Assembly (NCBI GenBank): GCA_963728445.1
Contig: CAVSJO010000004.1
Coordinates: forward strand, 310,001 to 374,000
Direction of reading: 5' to 3'
Length of the DNA: 64,000 nucleotides
Source: CAVSJO01 sp963728445
GTDB taxonomy: Bacteria; Gemmatimonadota; Gemmatimonadetes; Longimicrobiales; RSA9
Numbering within the stretch: position 1 is the stretch's first letter; the number at the start of each line of letters is the position of its first letter. The notes below the pieces were generated by a model that saw only the letters and a program-made list of their open reading frames with translations, did no database searches and was not told the origin of the DNA. This document shows positions 50,596 to 58,964 of this stretch, piece after piece. Position numbers and translations under genes: made by a program.

Positions 50596-52094
50596 TGGAC
50601 CGGGCACCGCTGCCCCCGGCGACCCCCGCCGAGGAGCGCGTGATGCCGCGGGAGCCCGTGGAGCCCCACCTCTTCGTCATCCTCGGCGCGACGGGCGACC
50701 TCACCGGCCGCAAGCTGCTCCCGGCCGTGGCCAGTCTGATCCTGCGGGGGGCGCTGCACGAGCGCTCCGTCATCCTCGGTGCGGCCCTGGGCACGGAGCC
50801 CACCGAGTCCGGGTACCGGGCCTGGGCGCACGACGCCCTGCGGGAGAAGGGCCTCGACCACGACCTCACGGCCTGGTGCGACGACTGCCTTCACTACCAG
50901 CCACTCGGTGACGGCGGCGAGGCCGACTACCGCGCCCTCGCGGAGCGTGTGCGACAGGTGGAGGAGGAGCACGACCTGCCCGGCAACCGCATCTTCTACC
51001 TGGCCCTCCCGCCGTCGGCGTTCCCGTCCGCCATCGACTGCCTCGGGGAGGCCGGCCTGAACAAGGGCCCCGGCTGGACGCGCATCGTCATCGAGAAGCC
51101 CTTCGGCCGGGACCTCGAGAGCGCCCGGGAGCTGAACCGCCGCGTCCACCGCTGGTTCGACGAGTCGCAGATCTACCGGATCGATCACTACCTGGGGAAG
51201 GAGACCGTCCGCAACCTGCTGGTCTTCCGCTTCGCCAACCCCATCTTCGAATCCCTGTGGAACCGAGACCGGGTCGAGAGCGTGCACGTCACCGTGGCCG
51301 AGTCCCTCGGCATCGAGCACCGGGCCGGCTACTACGACCGCGCCGGCGTTCTGCGGGACATGGTGCAGAATCACCTGACACAGCTCCTGTCCCTCGTCGC
51401 CATGGAAATCCCGGCGACCTTCGACGCCGAGTCCATCCGTGCCGAGAAGATCAAGGTGCTCCGCACGATCCGGCCGCTCGACCCCTCTCAGCTCGTCTTC
51501 GGGCAGTACGCCGCGGGGCAGGTCGCCGGCGCCACGGTGCCCGCCTACGTCGACGAGGAGGCCGTCCCCGACGACTCCCGCACTCCGACCTTCGTCGCCC
51601 TGCGCCTGTCCGTTCCGAACTGGCGCTGGCAGGGCGTACCGTTCTACCTCCGCACCGGCAAGCGCCTGGAGCGCCGCCTCACGCGCATCGTCGTGAACTT
51701 TCGCCGCCCACCCCTCGCCCTGTTCGACAGCTTCTCCGCCTGCGACGTGCGCAACAACTCCCTCGCCATCACCCTCCAGCCGGACGAGGGCTTCGCCATC
51801 GGCTTCGAGGTGAAGCAGCCCGGCGAGGACATCGAGCTGGCCAGTGAGAAGCTGGAGTTCCGCTACGCCGACGCATTCGGAGAGCTGCCCGAGGCGTACG
51901 AGACGCTGCTCTACGACGTCGCCACGGGGGACCAGACGCTGTTCGTCCACGCCGAGGAGGCCGAGGCCTCGTGGCGGCTCTACGAGCCGATCCTCGACCG
52001 GCACGAGGACGTCCATCCCTACGCCGCCGGAAGCTGGGGTCCGCCCGAAGCGGACCGGCTCCTCGTCGACGACGACTGCTGGCCGGAGTCGTGA
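50595..52094 (+). CDS. zwf: Glucose-6-phosphate 1-dehydrogenase
   Basis: First enzyme of the oxidative pentose phosphate pathway, producing NADPH; 499 aa. The nucleotide loop is VILGATGDLTGRKLLPA, the active site is YRIDHYLGKETVRNLL with the catalytic His, and IEKPFGRDLESA and FYLRTGKRLERRLTRIVVNF are family signatures. ATG 50595 overlaps the gnd stop; an ATG at 50643 (MPREPVEPHLFVILGATG) is an alternative that would drop 16 non-conserved residues. Its stop overlaps pgl (GTGA). Confidence 0.97.
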   Translation: MDRAPLPPATPAEERVMPREPVEPHLFVILGATGDLTGRKLLPAVASLILRGALHERSVILGAALGTEPTESGYRAWAHDALREKGLDHDLTAWCDDCLHYQPLGDGGEADYRALAERVRQVEEEHDLPGNRIFYLALPPSAFPSAIDCLGEAGLNKGPGWTRIVIEKPFGRDLESARELNRRVHRWFDESQIYRIDHYLGKETVRNLLVFRFANPIFESLWNRDRVESVHVTVAESLGIEHRAGYYDRAGVLRDMVQNHLTQLLSLVAMEIPATFDAESIRAEKIKVLRTIRPLDPSQLVFGQYAAGQVAGATVPAYVDEEAVPDDSRTPTFVALRLSVPNWRWQGVPFYLRTGKRLERRLTRIVVNFRRPPLALFDSFSACDVRNNSLAITLQPDEGFAIGFEVKQPGEDIELASEKLEFRYADAFGELPEAYETLLYDVATGDQTLFVHAEEAEASWRLYEPILDRHEDVHPYAAGSWGPPEADRLLVDDDCWPES

Positions 52095-52942
52095 CCGGAA
52101 CCGGCGCTTCCGGGCAGGAGGCCGGCGCTTCCGGTCACGGGGCGCCGGTGCGCCAGCGCGTCCACGTCCTGCCGGATGCCGCAGCGGCGGCCCACGCCGC
52201 GGCGGTGCACGTGGTCGAGATCGTTCGGGGCGACGTCGCCCGCAGCGGCCGCTGCCACATCGCACTCTCCGGCGGCTCCACGCCGCGCCCCCTCTTCCAC
52301 CTCCTCGCCCGGCACCCGGGCGATCCGATCCCGTGGCAGGCGCTGCACGTCTGGTGGGCCGACGAGCGCTGTGTCCCCCCCGACGACGCCGCCAGCAACT
52401 ACCTGCTCGCCCACGACGCGCTGCTGCGCCACGTCCCGCTCCCTCCCGGCCACATCCACCGCGTCCGTGGCGAGCTGCCGGGGGACGAGGCGGCCGCGAT
52501 GTACGGCGCCGAGCTGGCGGACGCGTTCAGGGCGCCCTCCCCTGGAGAGCTGCCCCGTGGCAACGCGGCCCTCGACCTCGTCCTCCTCGGGCTCGGAGAA
52601 GACGGCCACACGGCCTCCCTCTTTCCCGGCTCGGAGGCGCTCGGCGCCACCGGCTGGGCGGCGCCCGCGCGGGCGCCCGAGGGGGTCCGGCCTCCGGAGC
52701 GCGTAACCCTCACGGTGCCCGCGCTGAACGCGTCACGCCGTGCGCTGTTCCTCGTGACGGGCAGCGAGAAGGCGCGGGCGGTGCGGCGGGCGCGTGTCGA
52801 GGGCGACGTCCCGGCGGCGCGCATCGCCGCCCGGGACGACGTCGTGTGGATCCTCGACGCCGCAGCCGCGGCTGCGCTGGACGGCCCGCCCGGGGAGGAA
52901 GGCGATGGAGATGGATGGGCGCGACAGGACTCGAACCTGTGA
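52091..52942 (+). CDS. pgl: 6-phosphogluconolactonase, DevB/SOL type, reading into a tRNA gene
   Basis: Hydrolyses 6-phosphogluconolactone between the Zwf and Gnd steps; 283 aa. Motifs: HIALSGGSTPRPLFHLLA, VWWADERCVPPDDAASNY and LDLVLLGLGEDGHTASLFPGS. The GTG at 52091 overlaps the zwf stop. A low-complexity N-terminus (about 20 residues, GASGQEAGASGHG) and an acidic/Gly C-terminus flank the domain. There is no stop before the convergent tRNA-Val, so the last nine residues (WARQDSNL) are encoded by the antisense strand of the tRNA 3' end. The tail is probably tolerated but not functional. Confidence 0.93.
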   Translation: MTGTGASGQEAGASGHGAPVRQRVHVLPDAAAAAHAAAVHVVEIVRGDVARSGRCHIALSGGSTPRPLFHLLARHPGDPIPWQALHVWWADERCVPPDDAASNYLLAHDALLRHVPLPPGHIHRVRGELPGDEAAAMYGAELADAFRAPSPGELPRGNAALDLVLLGLGEDGHTASLFPGSEALGATGWAAPARAPEGVRPPERVTLTVPALNASRRALFLVTGSEKARAVRRARVEGDVPAARIAARDDVVWILDAAAAAALDGPPGEEGDGDGWARQDSNL

Positions 52943-52989
52943 CCTTCTGGGTGTAAACCAGACGCTCTGACCAGCTGAGCTACGCGCCC
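52916..52989 (-). tRNA. tRNA-Val(UAC)
   Basis: A complete 74-nt cloverleaf on the minus strand: acceptor GGGCGCG/CGCGCCC with discriminator A, D-arm GCTC..GAGC, anticodon arm TCTGG-TTTACAC-CCAGA with anticodon TAC, variable AGGTC, and T-arm ACAGG-TTCGAGT-CCTGT. CCA is not encoded (ATC follows). Its 3' 27 bases overlap the end of pgl on the opposite strand. Confidence 0.97.
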
Positions 52990-53018
52990 CTTGTGTCCGC
53001 GCGCGGCGGACGACTTCG

Positions 53019-53216
53019 CTACAGGATGATGCCCAGCGGGATCAGCACGACGTAGCCGAGCACGAGGAGCAGCGGCGCGGCCACCGTCGAGCCGTTGGCG
53101 ACGAAGACGAAGCCCGCGACGATCGACGCCACGCCGGCGAGGATCAGGATCGCGTTGATCCTGGAGAAGCGGAGCGACGAGTCCGGGCCCGCCGCCGTTC
53201 GAGTCGATTTCGGCAT
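53019..53216 (-). CDS. Small two-helix membrane protein
   Basis: A 65-aa hypothetical protein: a short basic N-terminus (MPKSTRTAAGPDSSLRFSRIN) and two membrane helices (AILILAGVASIVAGFVFVA and APLLLVLGYVVLIPLGIIL). The layout is reminiscent of DUF3098-type proteins, but no diagnostic residue is seen. No good ribosome site precedes the ATG at 53216. It lies between the M48/MA-type protease and tRNA-Val at the end of the Roadblock operon, and may be its last gene. Confidence 0.6.
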   Translation of the reverse strand: MPKSTRTAAGPDSSLRFSRINAILILAGVASIVAGFVFVANGSTVAAPLLLVLGYVVLIPLGIIL

Positions 53217-53247
53217 GGGGAAAAGGTGGCGGGACAGGCTGGGACGG

Positions 53248-54243
53248 TCAAGACGGCGGCAGGTCCGGCGGCAGGTCCGGCGGCGGGTCCGGCGGCGGGT
53301 CTTCCTCCCCGAGCCAGTACGCGGGCCGATCGGGCAGCTCGGTTGCGCGCAGGTCCGCCATCTTCGCCCGATTCAGGCGCCGACGCCGGAACCAGAGCAG
53401 GACCAGGACCAGGGCGGCGAAGGCCCAGAACACCACCGCCTGGGACAGGAAGAGGGCCCAGCCGTAGCGGCGCCGGACGTAGCGGGTCCAGTCCTCCTCG
53501 AGCTGGCCGGTCGTGACGCCGTAGGTCGCCCGCAGGGCGCTCTCCATGTCGCCGTTCGCGCGCCAGCGCGCCAGGAACTCCCGCAGCCCCGCTTCCCCGC
53601 TCTCCTGCACGAGGTAGTTCACGGCGGTCGCCGACAGCAGATAGGCGAGGCGTGCCCGTGCGGCGCCGGGGGGAAATCCGAGCCGCAGCGAGTCGAGGGG
53701 CGGCGCCCGGTGCAGCGCGAAGGCGAGCCGGATCTGCCAGGCGGAGGCGAGGTCGAGCTGCCCCGCAGCGAGCTGCGCGTACCCCTCGTCGAACCAGCGC
53801 GGCACCAGCGTGCCCCGCAGCCAGCGGTGGAGCCCCGCGTGGGCGAGCTCGTGGCGAAGCGTCGTGGCCAGAGCGGCGACGTCGCCCCGCTCGGACACGT
53901 AGCCGGGGAGCACGATGGTCCGGGCCTCGGGCATGGCCACGCCGCCGGCCCACTCCGGCGCCATCCCCCCGGTGAGGGAGTCGAAACGTGCGGGGTCGGG
54001 TGCGAGGAAGACGAGAAACGGAGGTCCGCCGAGCGAGTCGGCGGGAATCCCGGGAAGCGGGCCGAACCTGCCGGCGACGTCCGCGAGCCGGGCGGCAAGG
54101 GCTTCGTTGGACGCCCAGTAGACGATGCGGGCCGGCGGCGACGTCGCCACCGGGAGCGCCCGGGGCGTCTGCCCGTGCGCGGCGCCGGCCGCGGCGCTCA
54201 GCGACAGCAGCGCCGACGCGGTGAGGCGCGCTAGTCGGGCCAC
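53248..54243 (-). CDS. Exported membrane-anchored MA-type metallopeptidase
   Basis: A 331-aa predicted zinc peptidase. A signal peptide (LTASALLSLSAAAGAAHGQ) leads to a periplasmic gluzincin domain with H131-E-L-A-H135 and a third ligand E153 in WFDEGYAQL. A C-terminal membrane helix (FLSQAVVFWAFAALVLVLLWF, about 275-296) and a basic/Pro-rich cytoplasmic tail follow. The tail ends in PPDLPP repeats encoded by a 12-bp tandem repeat. The GTG start overlaps the CheW-gene stop by 13 bases, so it is the distal gene of the signalling operon. The substrate is unknown. Confidence 0.8.
   Translation of the reverse strand: MARLARLTASALLSLSAAAGAAHGQTPRALPVATSPPARIVYWASNEALAARLADVAGRFGPLPGIPADSLGGPPFLVFLAPDPARFDSLTGGMAPEWAGGVAMPEARTIVLPGYVSERGDVAALATTLRHELAHAGLHRWLRGTLVPRWFDEGYAQLAAGQLDLASAWQIRLAFALHRAPPLDSLRLGFPPGAARARLAYLLSATAVNYLVQESGEAGLREFLARWRANGDMESALRATYGVTTGQLEEDWTRYVRRRYGWALFLSQAVVFWAFAALVLVLLWFRRRRLNRAKMADLRATELPDRPAYWLGEEDPPPDPPPDLPPDLPPS
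53254..53301. repeat. 12-bp tandem repeat in the protease C-terminus, 4 copies
   Basis: Four head-to-tail units of CGGCGGCRGGTC encode the PPDLPPD/PPDP tail. The unit length keeps the reading frame, so copy number can vary without breaking the gene. Confidence 0.8.
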
Positions 54244-54728
54244 TCGGTCAGCGGGATCGCCGCAGCGTCCTCTGCCTCCAGCAGGCGATCCGCCCGCAGG
54301 ACGACCACGAGCTCCGCGTCTCCGACGTCGGCCACGGCCTGGACGTGCTCGGGCACGAACGTCCGGACGTAGCCCGGCAGCGGGCGGACCGCCGACTGCG
54401 GGATCTCCACGACGTCGCTCACCGCGTCCACGAGGAGACCCAGCGGTCGGTCGAAGACGAGGACGCGCACGACGCGCGTGGACGCCGTGGGCTGCGCCGG
54501 CTCCCGCCCCAGCGCTCTGCGCAGGTCCAGGACGGGCAGGACCGACGAGCGGATGCGCGCGCCGCCGTCCGGCCCGCGCGCGTCGTCCGCCGGCGCGTAC
54601 GCGGCGACCTCGCGCACCTCGCTGGCGTCGACGGCGCAGCGCAGGTCGGCCGCCCGCAGCAGCACGAGGCGCCGCGGGGCATCCGAACGACCGGACACGG
54701 CGCCCGGGCCGTCGCCGTCACGGCGCAT
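54231..54728 (-). CDS. CheW-domain protein
   Basis: A 165-aa single CheW-like domain, a beta-barrel adaptor that couples receptors to a CheA-type kinase. Pattern: RRLVLLRAADLRCAVDASEVREVAAY, SVLPVLDLRRALGRE, VVRVLVFDRPLGLLVDAVSDVVEIPQSAV and VQAVADVGDAELVVVLRADRLL. Neither a CheA kinase nor a receptor gene is in the window, so it is an orphan scaffold here. It overlaps the upstream DUF4388-TPR gene by 11 bases and the downstream protease by 13. Confidence 0.85.
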   Translation of the reverse strand: MRRDGDGPGAVSGRSDAPRRLVLLRAADLRCAVDASEVREVAAYAPADDARGPDGGARIRSSVLPVLDLRRALGREPAQPTASTRVVRVLVFDRPLGLLVDAVSDVVEIPQSAVRPLPGYVRTFVPEHVQAVADVGDAELVVVLRADRLLEAEDAAAIPLTEWPD

Positions 54729-56334
54729 CGGCGGCCTCGAGGCTGCGCCGCGCGGGCGTGCTGTCAGGGTTGAGCTCCAGCGCCCGCTGCCAGCACCGGA
54801 CCGCCTCCTCGTTCTCCGATCGGCGGTAGTACAGGTTGCCCAGGCGGACGTACACGTCGTCCCCCAGCCGGGGCGCCAGCTGGATAGCCCGGCGGTAGTG
54901 GCCCAGCGCGTCGTCGTTGCGGCCCCGGCTGTAAGCCAGGTCGCCGAGGTTCTTGTGCGGCTGCGGAAGCGTGGGGTCGGCCTCGGCGGCGCGGCGGTTC
55001 AGGCGCTCGGCGTCTTCGACGTCGCCCTTACGCTCCGCGATGGCGGCGCCGAGAACGAGGAGCGGAGCGCACTCGGGATGCACGGTGAGCCCGTCGTTGA
55101 TGAGGGAACGGGCATCCTCGAGGCGCCGCTGCAGGGCCGCGCTGAGGGCGCGCAGGTGGAAGTACAGCGGCCCCGGCTCCCGGCCATCCAGTCGGCGCCG
55201 GTACTCCGCAAGCGCCGCTTCCCCGCTGTTCGCGTCGCCGCCTTCCACCAGGACGGCAGCGCGGACGAGGGCGGAGCGCGGCGAGCCGGCACCGTCCGCG
55301 TCCGCCTGATCGAGGGCCAGGAGCGCCTCGCCCGGACGGCTCAGCCGCAGGAGGGCGACGGCCATGTCATGGAACGCCTCCCGGTACGGTCCCACCGCGT
55401 CGATGAGCTCCTTCAGCCGGCGGACGGCCTCCAGGCGCTTCCCTTCGTGAAGGGCGATGAGGGCGAGGTGGAAGCGACCGTCGGCGTCGTCCTCGGCCAG
55501 CTCCAGCACGTGCTCGTACTCTCTCCGGGCCTCCCCGTACATGCCACTGTGGTAGAAGGCGCGCCCCAGGTTCGCGTGCTCCGCCACACGGGCCTCCGGC
55601 GACCGGGGCGCCCCCCGCTCGCCCCGGCGGCCGACCTGGTGCGCGATGCCGGCCTGAAGGAGGCCGTAGACGGCCTTGCCGACTTCGAACTCGCCGAGGC
55701 CGGTTCCGTCCACCACGTCGTGGAGCGAAGCCGTTCCGTCCAGCAGCGGCGCCACCCGGCGCTGTTCGGCGGTGAGGGCTTGGCCGGCCTGCCCGACGCG
55801 CGTTGCGTCCGCCGCGAAGACCAGGTCGAGGGACGGGATCTTCTTCTCGATGACGCTCCACTCGTCGACCCGGCGTGCACCCTCCAGGAGCAGCGATTCC
55901 GGGTTGATGGAGACGAGGATGTCCGCGTCCTCCGGCTGGCGCTCGGCTTCGAAGAAGAAGCTGCCGCGGGACCAGGTGAAGAGGTAGTAGACGGTCTCCT
56001 CGATCTGGTGGCGGACGTGGCGCTCGAGCTCCTCGCGTGAGATGTGTCCGCCCTCCACGAGGAGCTGCCCGATGCGACGGTCGGGCCGGCGGGTCTGCTC
56101 GTCCAGGACGCGCCGGCGTTCCTCCTCCTTGATGCGACCCGTCCGCACGAGGATGTCGCCCAGGCGGTCGCGGCGGTTCACGATGTGCGCGAAGGTCACG
56201 CGGCCGTTCTGGAAGAAGATCTGACCGAAATTCGCCCGATCGGTGACCGAGAGGCACCCGGTCTTGCCGCCGAGCGCAAGGAGCTGGCAGATGTCGGCCA
56301 GGCTCGCTTCCCGCAGACTCCCGCGGATGGCCAT
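54718..56334 (-). CDS. DUF4388 (PatA N-domain-like) protein with TPR repeats
   Basis: A 538-aa cytoplasmic protein. The N-terminal DUF4388 domain (1-130: MAIRGSLREASLADICQLLALGGKTGCLSV, FFQNGRVTFAHIVNRRDRLGDIL, REELERHVRHQIEETVYYLFTW) is the kind found in cyanobacterial PatA and delta-proteobacterial regulators. A winged-helix-like segment (LLDGTASLHDVVDGTGLGEFEVGKAVYGLLQAGI, about 198-235) follows, then at least six TPR units to the C-terminus. It has a paralogue in the same operon (59881-61017). No membrane segment is seen. A scaffold or polarity role is inferred. Confidence 0.85.
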   Translation of the reverse strand: MAIRGSLREASLADICQLLALGGKTGCLSVTDRANFGQIFFQNGRVTFAHIVNRRDRLGDILVRTGRIKEEERRRVLDEQTRRPDRRIGQLLVEGGHISREELERHVRHQIEETVYYLFTWSRGSFFFEAERQPEDADILVSINPESLLLEGARRVDEWSVIEKKIPSLDLVFAADATRVGQAGQALTAEQRRVAPLLDGTASLHDVVDGTGLGEFEVGKAVYGLLQAGIAHQVGRRGERGAPRSPEARVAEHANLGRAFYHSGMYGEARREYEHVLELAEDDADGRFHLALIALHEGKRLEAVRRLKELIDAVGPYREAFHDMAVALLRLSRPGEALLALDQADADGAGSPRSALVRAAVLVEGGDANSGEAALAEYRRRLDGREPGPLYFHLRALSAALQRRLEDARSLINDGLTVHPECAPLLVLGAAIAERKGDVEDAERLNRRAAEADPTLPQPHKNLGDLAYSRGRNDDALGHYRRAIQLAPRLGDDVYVRLGNLYYRRSENEEAVRCWQRALELNPDSTPARRSLEAADAP

Positions 56335-56336
56335 GC

Positions 56337-58064
56337 CTACGAAAGCTCCTCGATGAGGAGGTCGTGGAGGTAGGGCCAGTCCACCGTGACCTTCTCCCGA
56401 CTGAGGAACCAGGGGTCGACAGCCGCTGCGGCCGCGGCCAGGCTGCCGTCCTCGACGGCGTCCTCGATCTCGACGACCAGGCCGCTGGCCAGCCGCGTGC
56501 GCAGACGATCCTCGATCCCGGTCAGCTCCGCCGGCGCACGGCTGGACGAGAAGCCGAGCTGCACCCCGGACCGGTGGAGCACGTCGAAGATGTGGAAGAG
56601 CTCCTCCTGGGCGCGTTCCGTCTCTGCCAGATGGTCCACCCCCGCGACGAACAGCGCGCCGACGCGCTGGAAGCGCTGCCGCCAGCTCTCCGCCCGGTTG
56701 TGCTCGAGCGCCCGGATGAGTCCGGTCGAGAAGGCAGGCGCGTCGATGAACGCGACCCGGCGCTCGCCGTGCAGGCGGCGCATCCGCCGCCCCGTGGCCG
56801 CGAGGAGCTCGGCGCCACGCGCCTCGTCGGCGGAGTGGATGAAGAACGGGTTGTACCGCTCACCCGGCCGCTCCGCGACGGCGAAGGCGACGCGCAGGGG
56901 AAACGACTCGGGGTCGAGCCCGAGCTCCTCCAGCTCCGGGCCCTCCGGCGGCTCGGGAAACGGCATGACCCGCTCCCGAACGTCGCCGAGGAGAGCCGAC
57001 GCCTCCTCGACCCGGTCGGGGTCCCGCAGGACCTCGGCCCTGCCACGCTCCGGTGCTTCGGGATCCAGAGCAGCGATCTCGCCGTCGATCTCGCGGAGAC
57101 GGTCCACGTCCGCCTCGAACGCCCGCAGCGCGCTCTCGACGGCGTCGACGTCGGGGTCTTCGGCCAGGAGCTGCTCCAGTCGGCGCGTCCGGTACCCCTC
57201 GCCGTCCCACTGGGCGACGGCGGCGGCGAGCTGGCGCGCCGCCGGGCTCGGCGTGACCACTTCCTCGAGGGCGCCGGTGATGTCGGTGACGAAGGCGCCG
57301 AACTCGTCGTCGTCCGACGCGCCGGCCCTGGCAGCCGAATCGCGGGCCGGTCCGATCAGCGTCATCACCTCCCCCGCCTCGATCCGGCGGCCCTCCAGCT
57401 CCTGTACCGCGAAAATCCGGTTCAGCGCCCCGTGCAGCTCCCGGACGTTCGTGAACGACAGCCGGGCGACGGCTTCCGGGACTCCCTCCACGAGGCCCTG
57501 TCCCACCGACTCCGCCTTGCGGAGGATGATGGCGACTCGGGTCTCGTAGTCGGGCGCCCCGATGTCCACGATCAGCCCTCCGGAGAAGCGCGAGACGAGC
57601 CGGTCGTCGAGGGCGTCGATCTCCTGCGGTGGACGGTCGCTGGCGAGGACGACCTGTCCGCCACGGGCGGACAGCGCGTCCCACGCCCGCATCAGCTCCT
57701 CCTGCGTCCGGTGTCGCCCGGCGAGGAACTGGACGTCGTCCAGGATCAGCAGTCCGATGCCGGCGAGTCGGGATCGGAAGGCGTCCCGGTGCCCCGCCTC
57801 CACGGCCTGGGTCACGTCGTCCATGAACTGCTCGAGCGTCGAGTACTCCACGCTCAGGTCCGGGTGCACGCGGGACACGAGGTGCCCCACGGCCGTCACC
57901 AGGTGGGTCTTTCCCAGGCCCGAGGCGCTGTAGATGAAGAGCGGGTTGTAGGAAGAGCCGGGCGACTCTGCCACGCGCCGTGCCGCGGCCGCCGCAAGCC
58001 GGTTCGCCGTTCCCACCACGAAGGTCTCGAAGGTGAACCGCGGGTCGAGCGCGGACGGGCTCAC
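56337..58064 (-). CDS. DnaA-like AAA+ protein with a second, degenerate ATPase module
   Basis: A 575-aa protein with DnaA-type ATPase architecture but no C-terminal DnaA-box-binding helix-turn-helix. The GTG at 58064 follows GGGAGGA. The N-terminal module (1-235) carries Walker A SASGLGKTH (46-54), Walker B LLILDD (105-110), sensor 1 LASDRPP (140-146) and the box VII arginine motif DRLVSRF (154-160). A helical linker (about 270-400) precedes a second module (404-535) that repeats the same landmarks: YNPFFIHSADEARGAEL against YNPLFIYSASGLGKTHL, ALFVAGVDHLAETERAQEEL against LLILDDVQFLAGRHRTQEEL. The second Walker A and B are lost. It is therefore probably not an initiator but a regulatory ATPase. 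Confidence 0.88.
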   Translation of the reverse strand: MSPSALDPRFTFETFVVGTANRLAAAAARRVAESPGSSYNPLFIYSASGLGKTHLVTAVGHLVSRVHPDLSVEYSTLEQFMDDVTQAVEAGHRDAFRSRLAGIGLLILDDVQFLAGRHRTQEELMRAWDALSARGGQVVLASDRPPQEIDALDDRLVSRFSGGLIVDIGAPDYETRVAIILRKAESVGQGLVEGVPEAVARLSFTNVRELHGALNRIFAVQELEGRRIEAGEVMTLIGPARDSAARAGASDDDEFGAFVTDITGALEEVVTPSPAARQLAAAVAQWDGEGYRTRRLEQLLAEDPDVDAVESALRAFEADVDRLREIDGEIAALDPEAPERGRAEVLRDPDRVEEASALLGDVRERVMPFPEPPEGPELEELGLDPESFPLRVAFAVAERPGERYNPFFIHSADEARGAELLAATGRRMRRLHGERRVAFIDAPAFSTGLIRALEHNRAESWRQRFQRVGALFVAGVDHLAETERAQEELFHIFDVLHRSGVQLGFSSSRAPAELTGIEDRLRTRLASGLVVEIEDAVEDGSLAAAAAAVDPWFLSREKVTVDWPYLHDLLIEELS

Positions 58065-58110
58065 CGGCGTCCTCCCGTGGCGGGATCCGAGCCGCGGCGG
58101 ACGCGCCCGA

Positions 58111-58620
58111 TCACGTCCCCGTCCCTTCGTCCGCGGCGTCGTGCGGCCGCGAGAAAACCCGATGCACGCCCGCCTCCAGATCCCGCTCGAACGAAGCGGC
58201 ATCCGTCGTGACCCCGGCACTCCGGAAGACGGCCAGCTTCTGGACGGTATCCTCGAACATCTCGAAGAAGAGGCGCGCCAGGCCGAGGGACGAGTCCTGG
58301 TCGAAGATCGCGACCAGGATCAGCGGGCGGGGTGGCACGTCGAGGGACGCGATGAAGAGCTGCTTCTGCCGCCCGGCGTGGTACGTCTGCCTCCAGCGGG
58401 GCCGCCCGGCCACCTGCGCCAGTGCCCCCGCCGCCGCGTTCGCGGCCGCCGCCAGGGACGCGACATTGATGACTTCCAGGCGCCGGCTGAACCCGTGCTG
58501 AGCGACCACCTGGCCGCTGCTGCTGATGAGCAGCGCCACACGCACGCGGCTCTGCCGGACGAACTCTTCGACCGGCCCCCGGACGGCTTCGACCAGAGCG
58601 GGGAGGTCCGCTTCCCTCAC
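58111..58620 (-). CDS. Roadblock/LC7-domain protein 1
   Basis: A 169-aa protein of the Roadblock/LC7 (MglB-like) superfamily, which in bacteria acts as co-GAP or scaffold for MglA-type small GTPases. Pattern: RVALLISSSGQVVAQHGF, LEVINVASLAAAANAAAGALAQVAG, YHAGRQKQLFIASL and LILVAIFDQDSSLGLARLFFE. A C-terminal extension of about 40 residues is predicted helical. The GTG at 58620 overlaps the stop of the second Roadblock gene (GTGA). It directly precedes the DnaA-like gene with a 46-base gap. Confidence 0.85.
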   Translation of the reverse strand: MREADLPALVEAVRGPVEEFVRQSRVRVALLISSSGQVVAQHGFSRRLEVINVASLAAAANAAAGALAQVAGRPRWRQTYHAGRQKQLFIASLDVPPRPLILVAIFDQDSSLGLARLFFEMFEDTVQKLAVFRSAGVTTDAASFERDLEAGVHRVFSRPHDAADEGTGT

Positions 58621-58964
58621 GCCAGCATCTCCGCCGAGCTGCGGGCGCGGATGCGGATGAGCCCGATCTGGGCGTCCCGGTCAGCCAGCGCGACCACCGC
58701 GACCTCCCCTGAGGCCGCCGCCACGAGGTGCCCGTTCTCCGACTCGAGCTGAAGGCACTGCACGTTGCCGTAGCCGGGGGCCCGGACGGCCCGCTCCGCG
58801 CGACGCAGCAGCGACGACGCCAGCGCGGCGACGGCGATGTCGTCCACGCCCGTCTGGACCTCGCTCACCACCGGCACGCCGGCCTCCAGGTCCACCACCA
58901 TCGCGGCCCGCACGCCCGGAATCCGGCTCAGCTCCTCGATGCTCGCAGAGTACGACGCGCTCAT
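58617..58964 (-). CDS. Roadblock/LC7-domain protein 2
   Basis: A 115-aa single-domain Roadblock/LC7 protein, close to the minimal MglB size. Pattern: IPGVRAAMVVDLEAGVPVVSE, VAALASSLLRRAERAVRA, CLQLESENGHLVAAAS and VAVVALADRDAQIGLIRIRAR. The ATG at 58964 overlaps the stop of the TPR-Roadblock gene (ATGA). It differs clearly from its two Roadblock neighbours, so the three are not recent copies. Confidence 0.83.
   Translation of the reverse strand: MSASYSASIEELSRIPGVRAAMVVDLEAGVPVVSEVQTGVDDIAVAALASSLLRRAERAVRAPGYGNVQCLQLESENGHLVAAASGEVAVVALADRDAQIGLIRIRARSSAEMLA

Noticed and set aside
56337..58064. Calling the AAA+ gene dnaA (replication initiator) or marking a replication origin here
   Set aside because: The DNA-binding domain IV is absent, the second half is a degenerate ATPase module, and no dnaN, gyrB or DnaA-box cluster is nearby.
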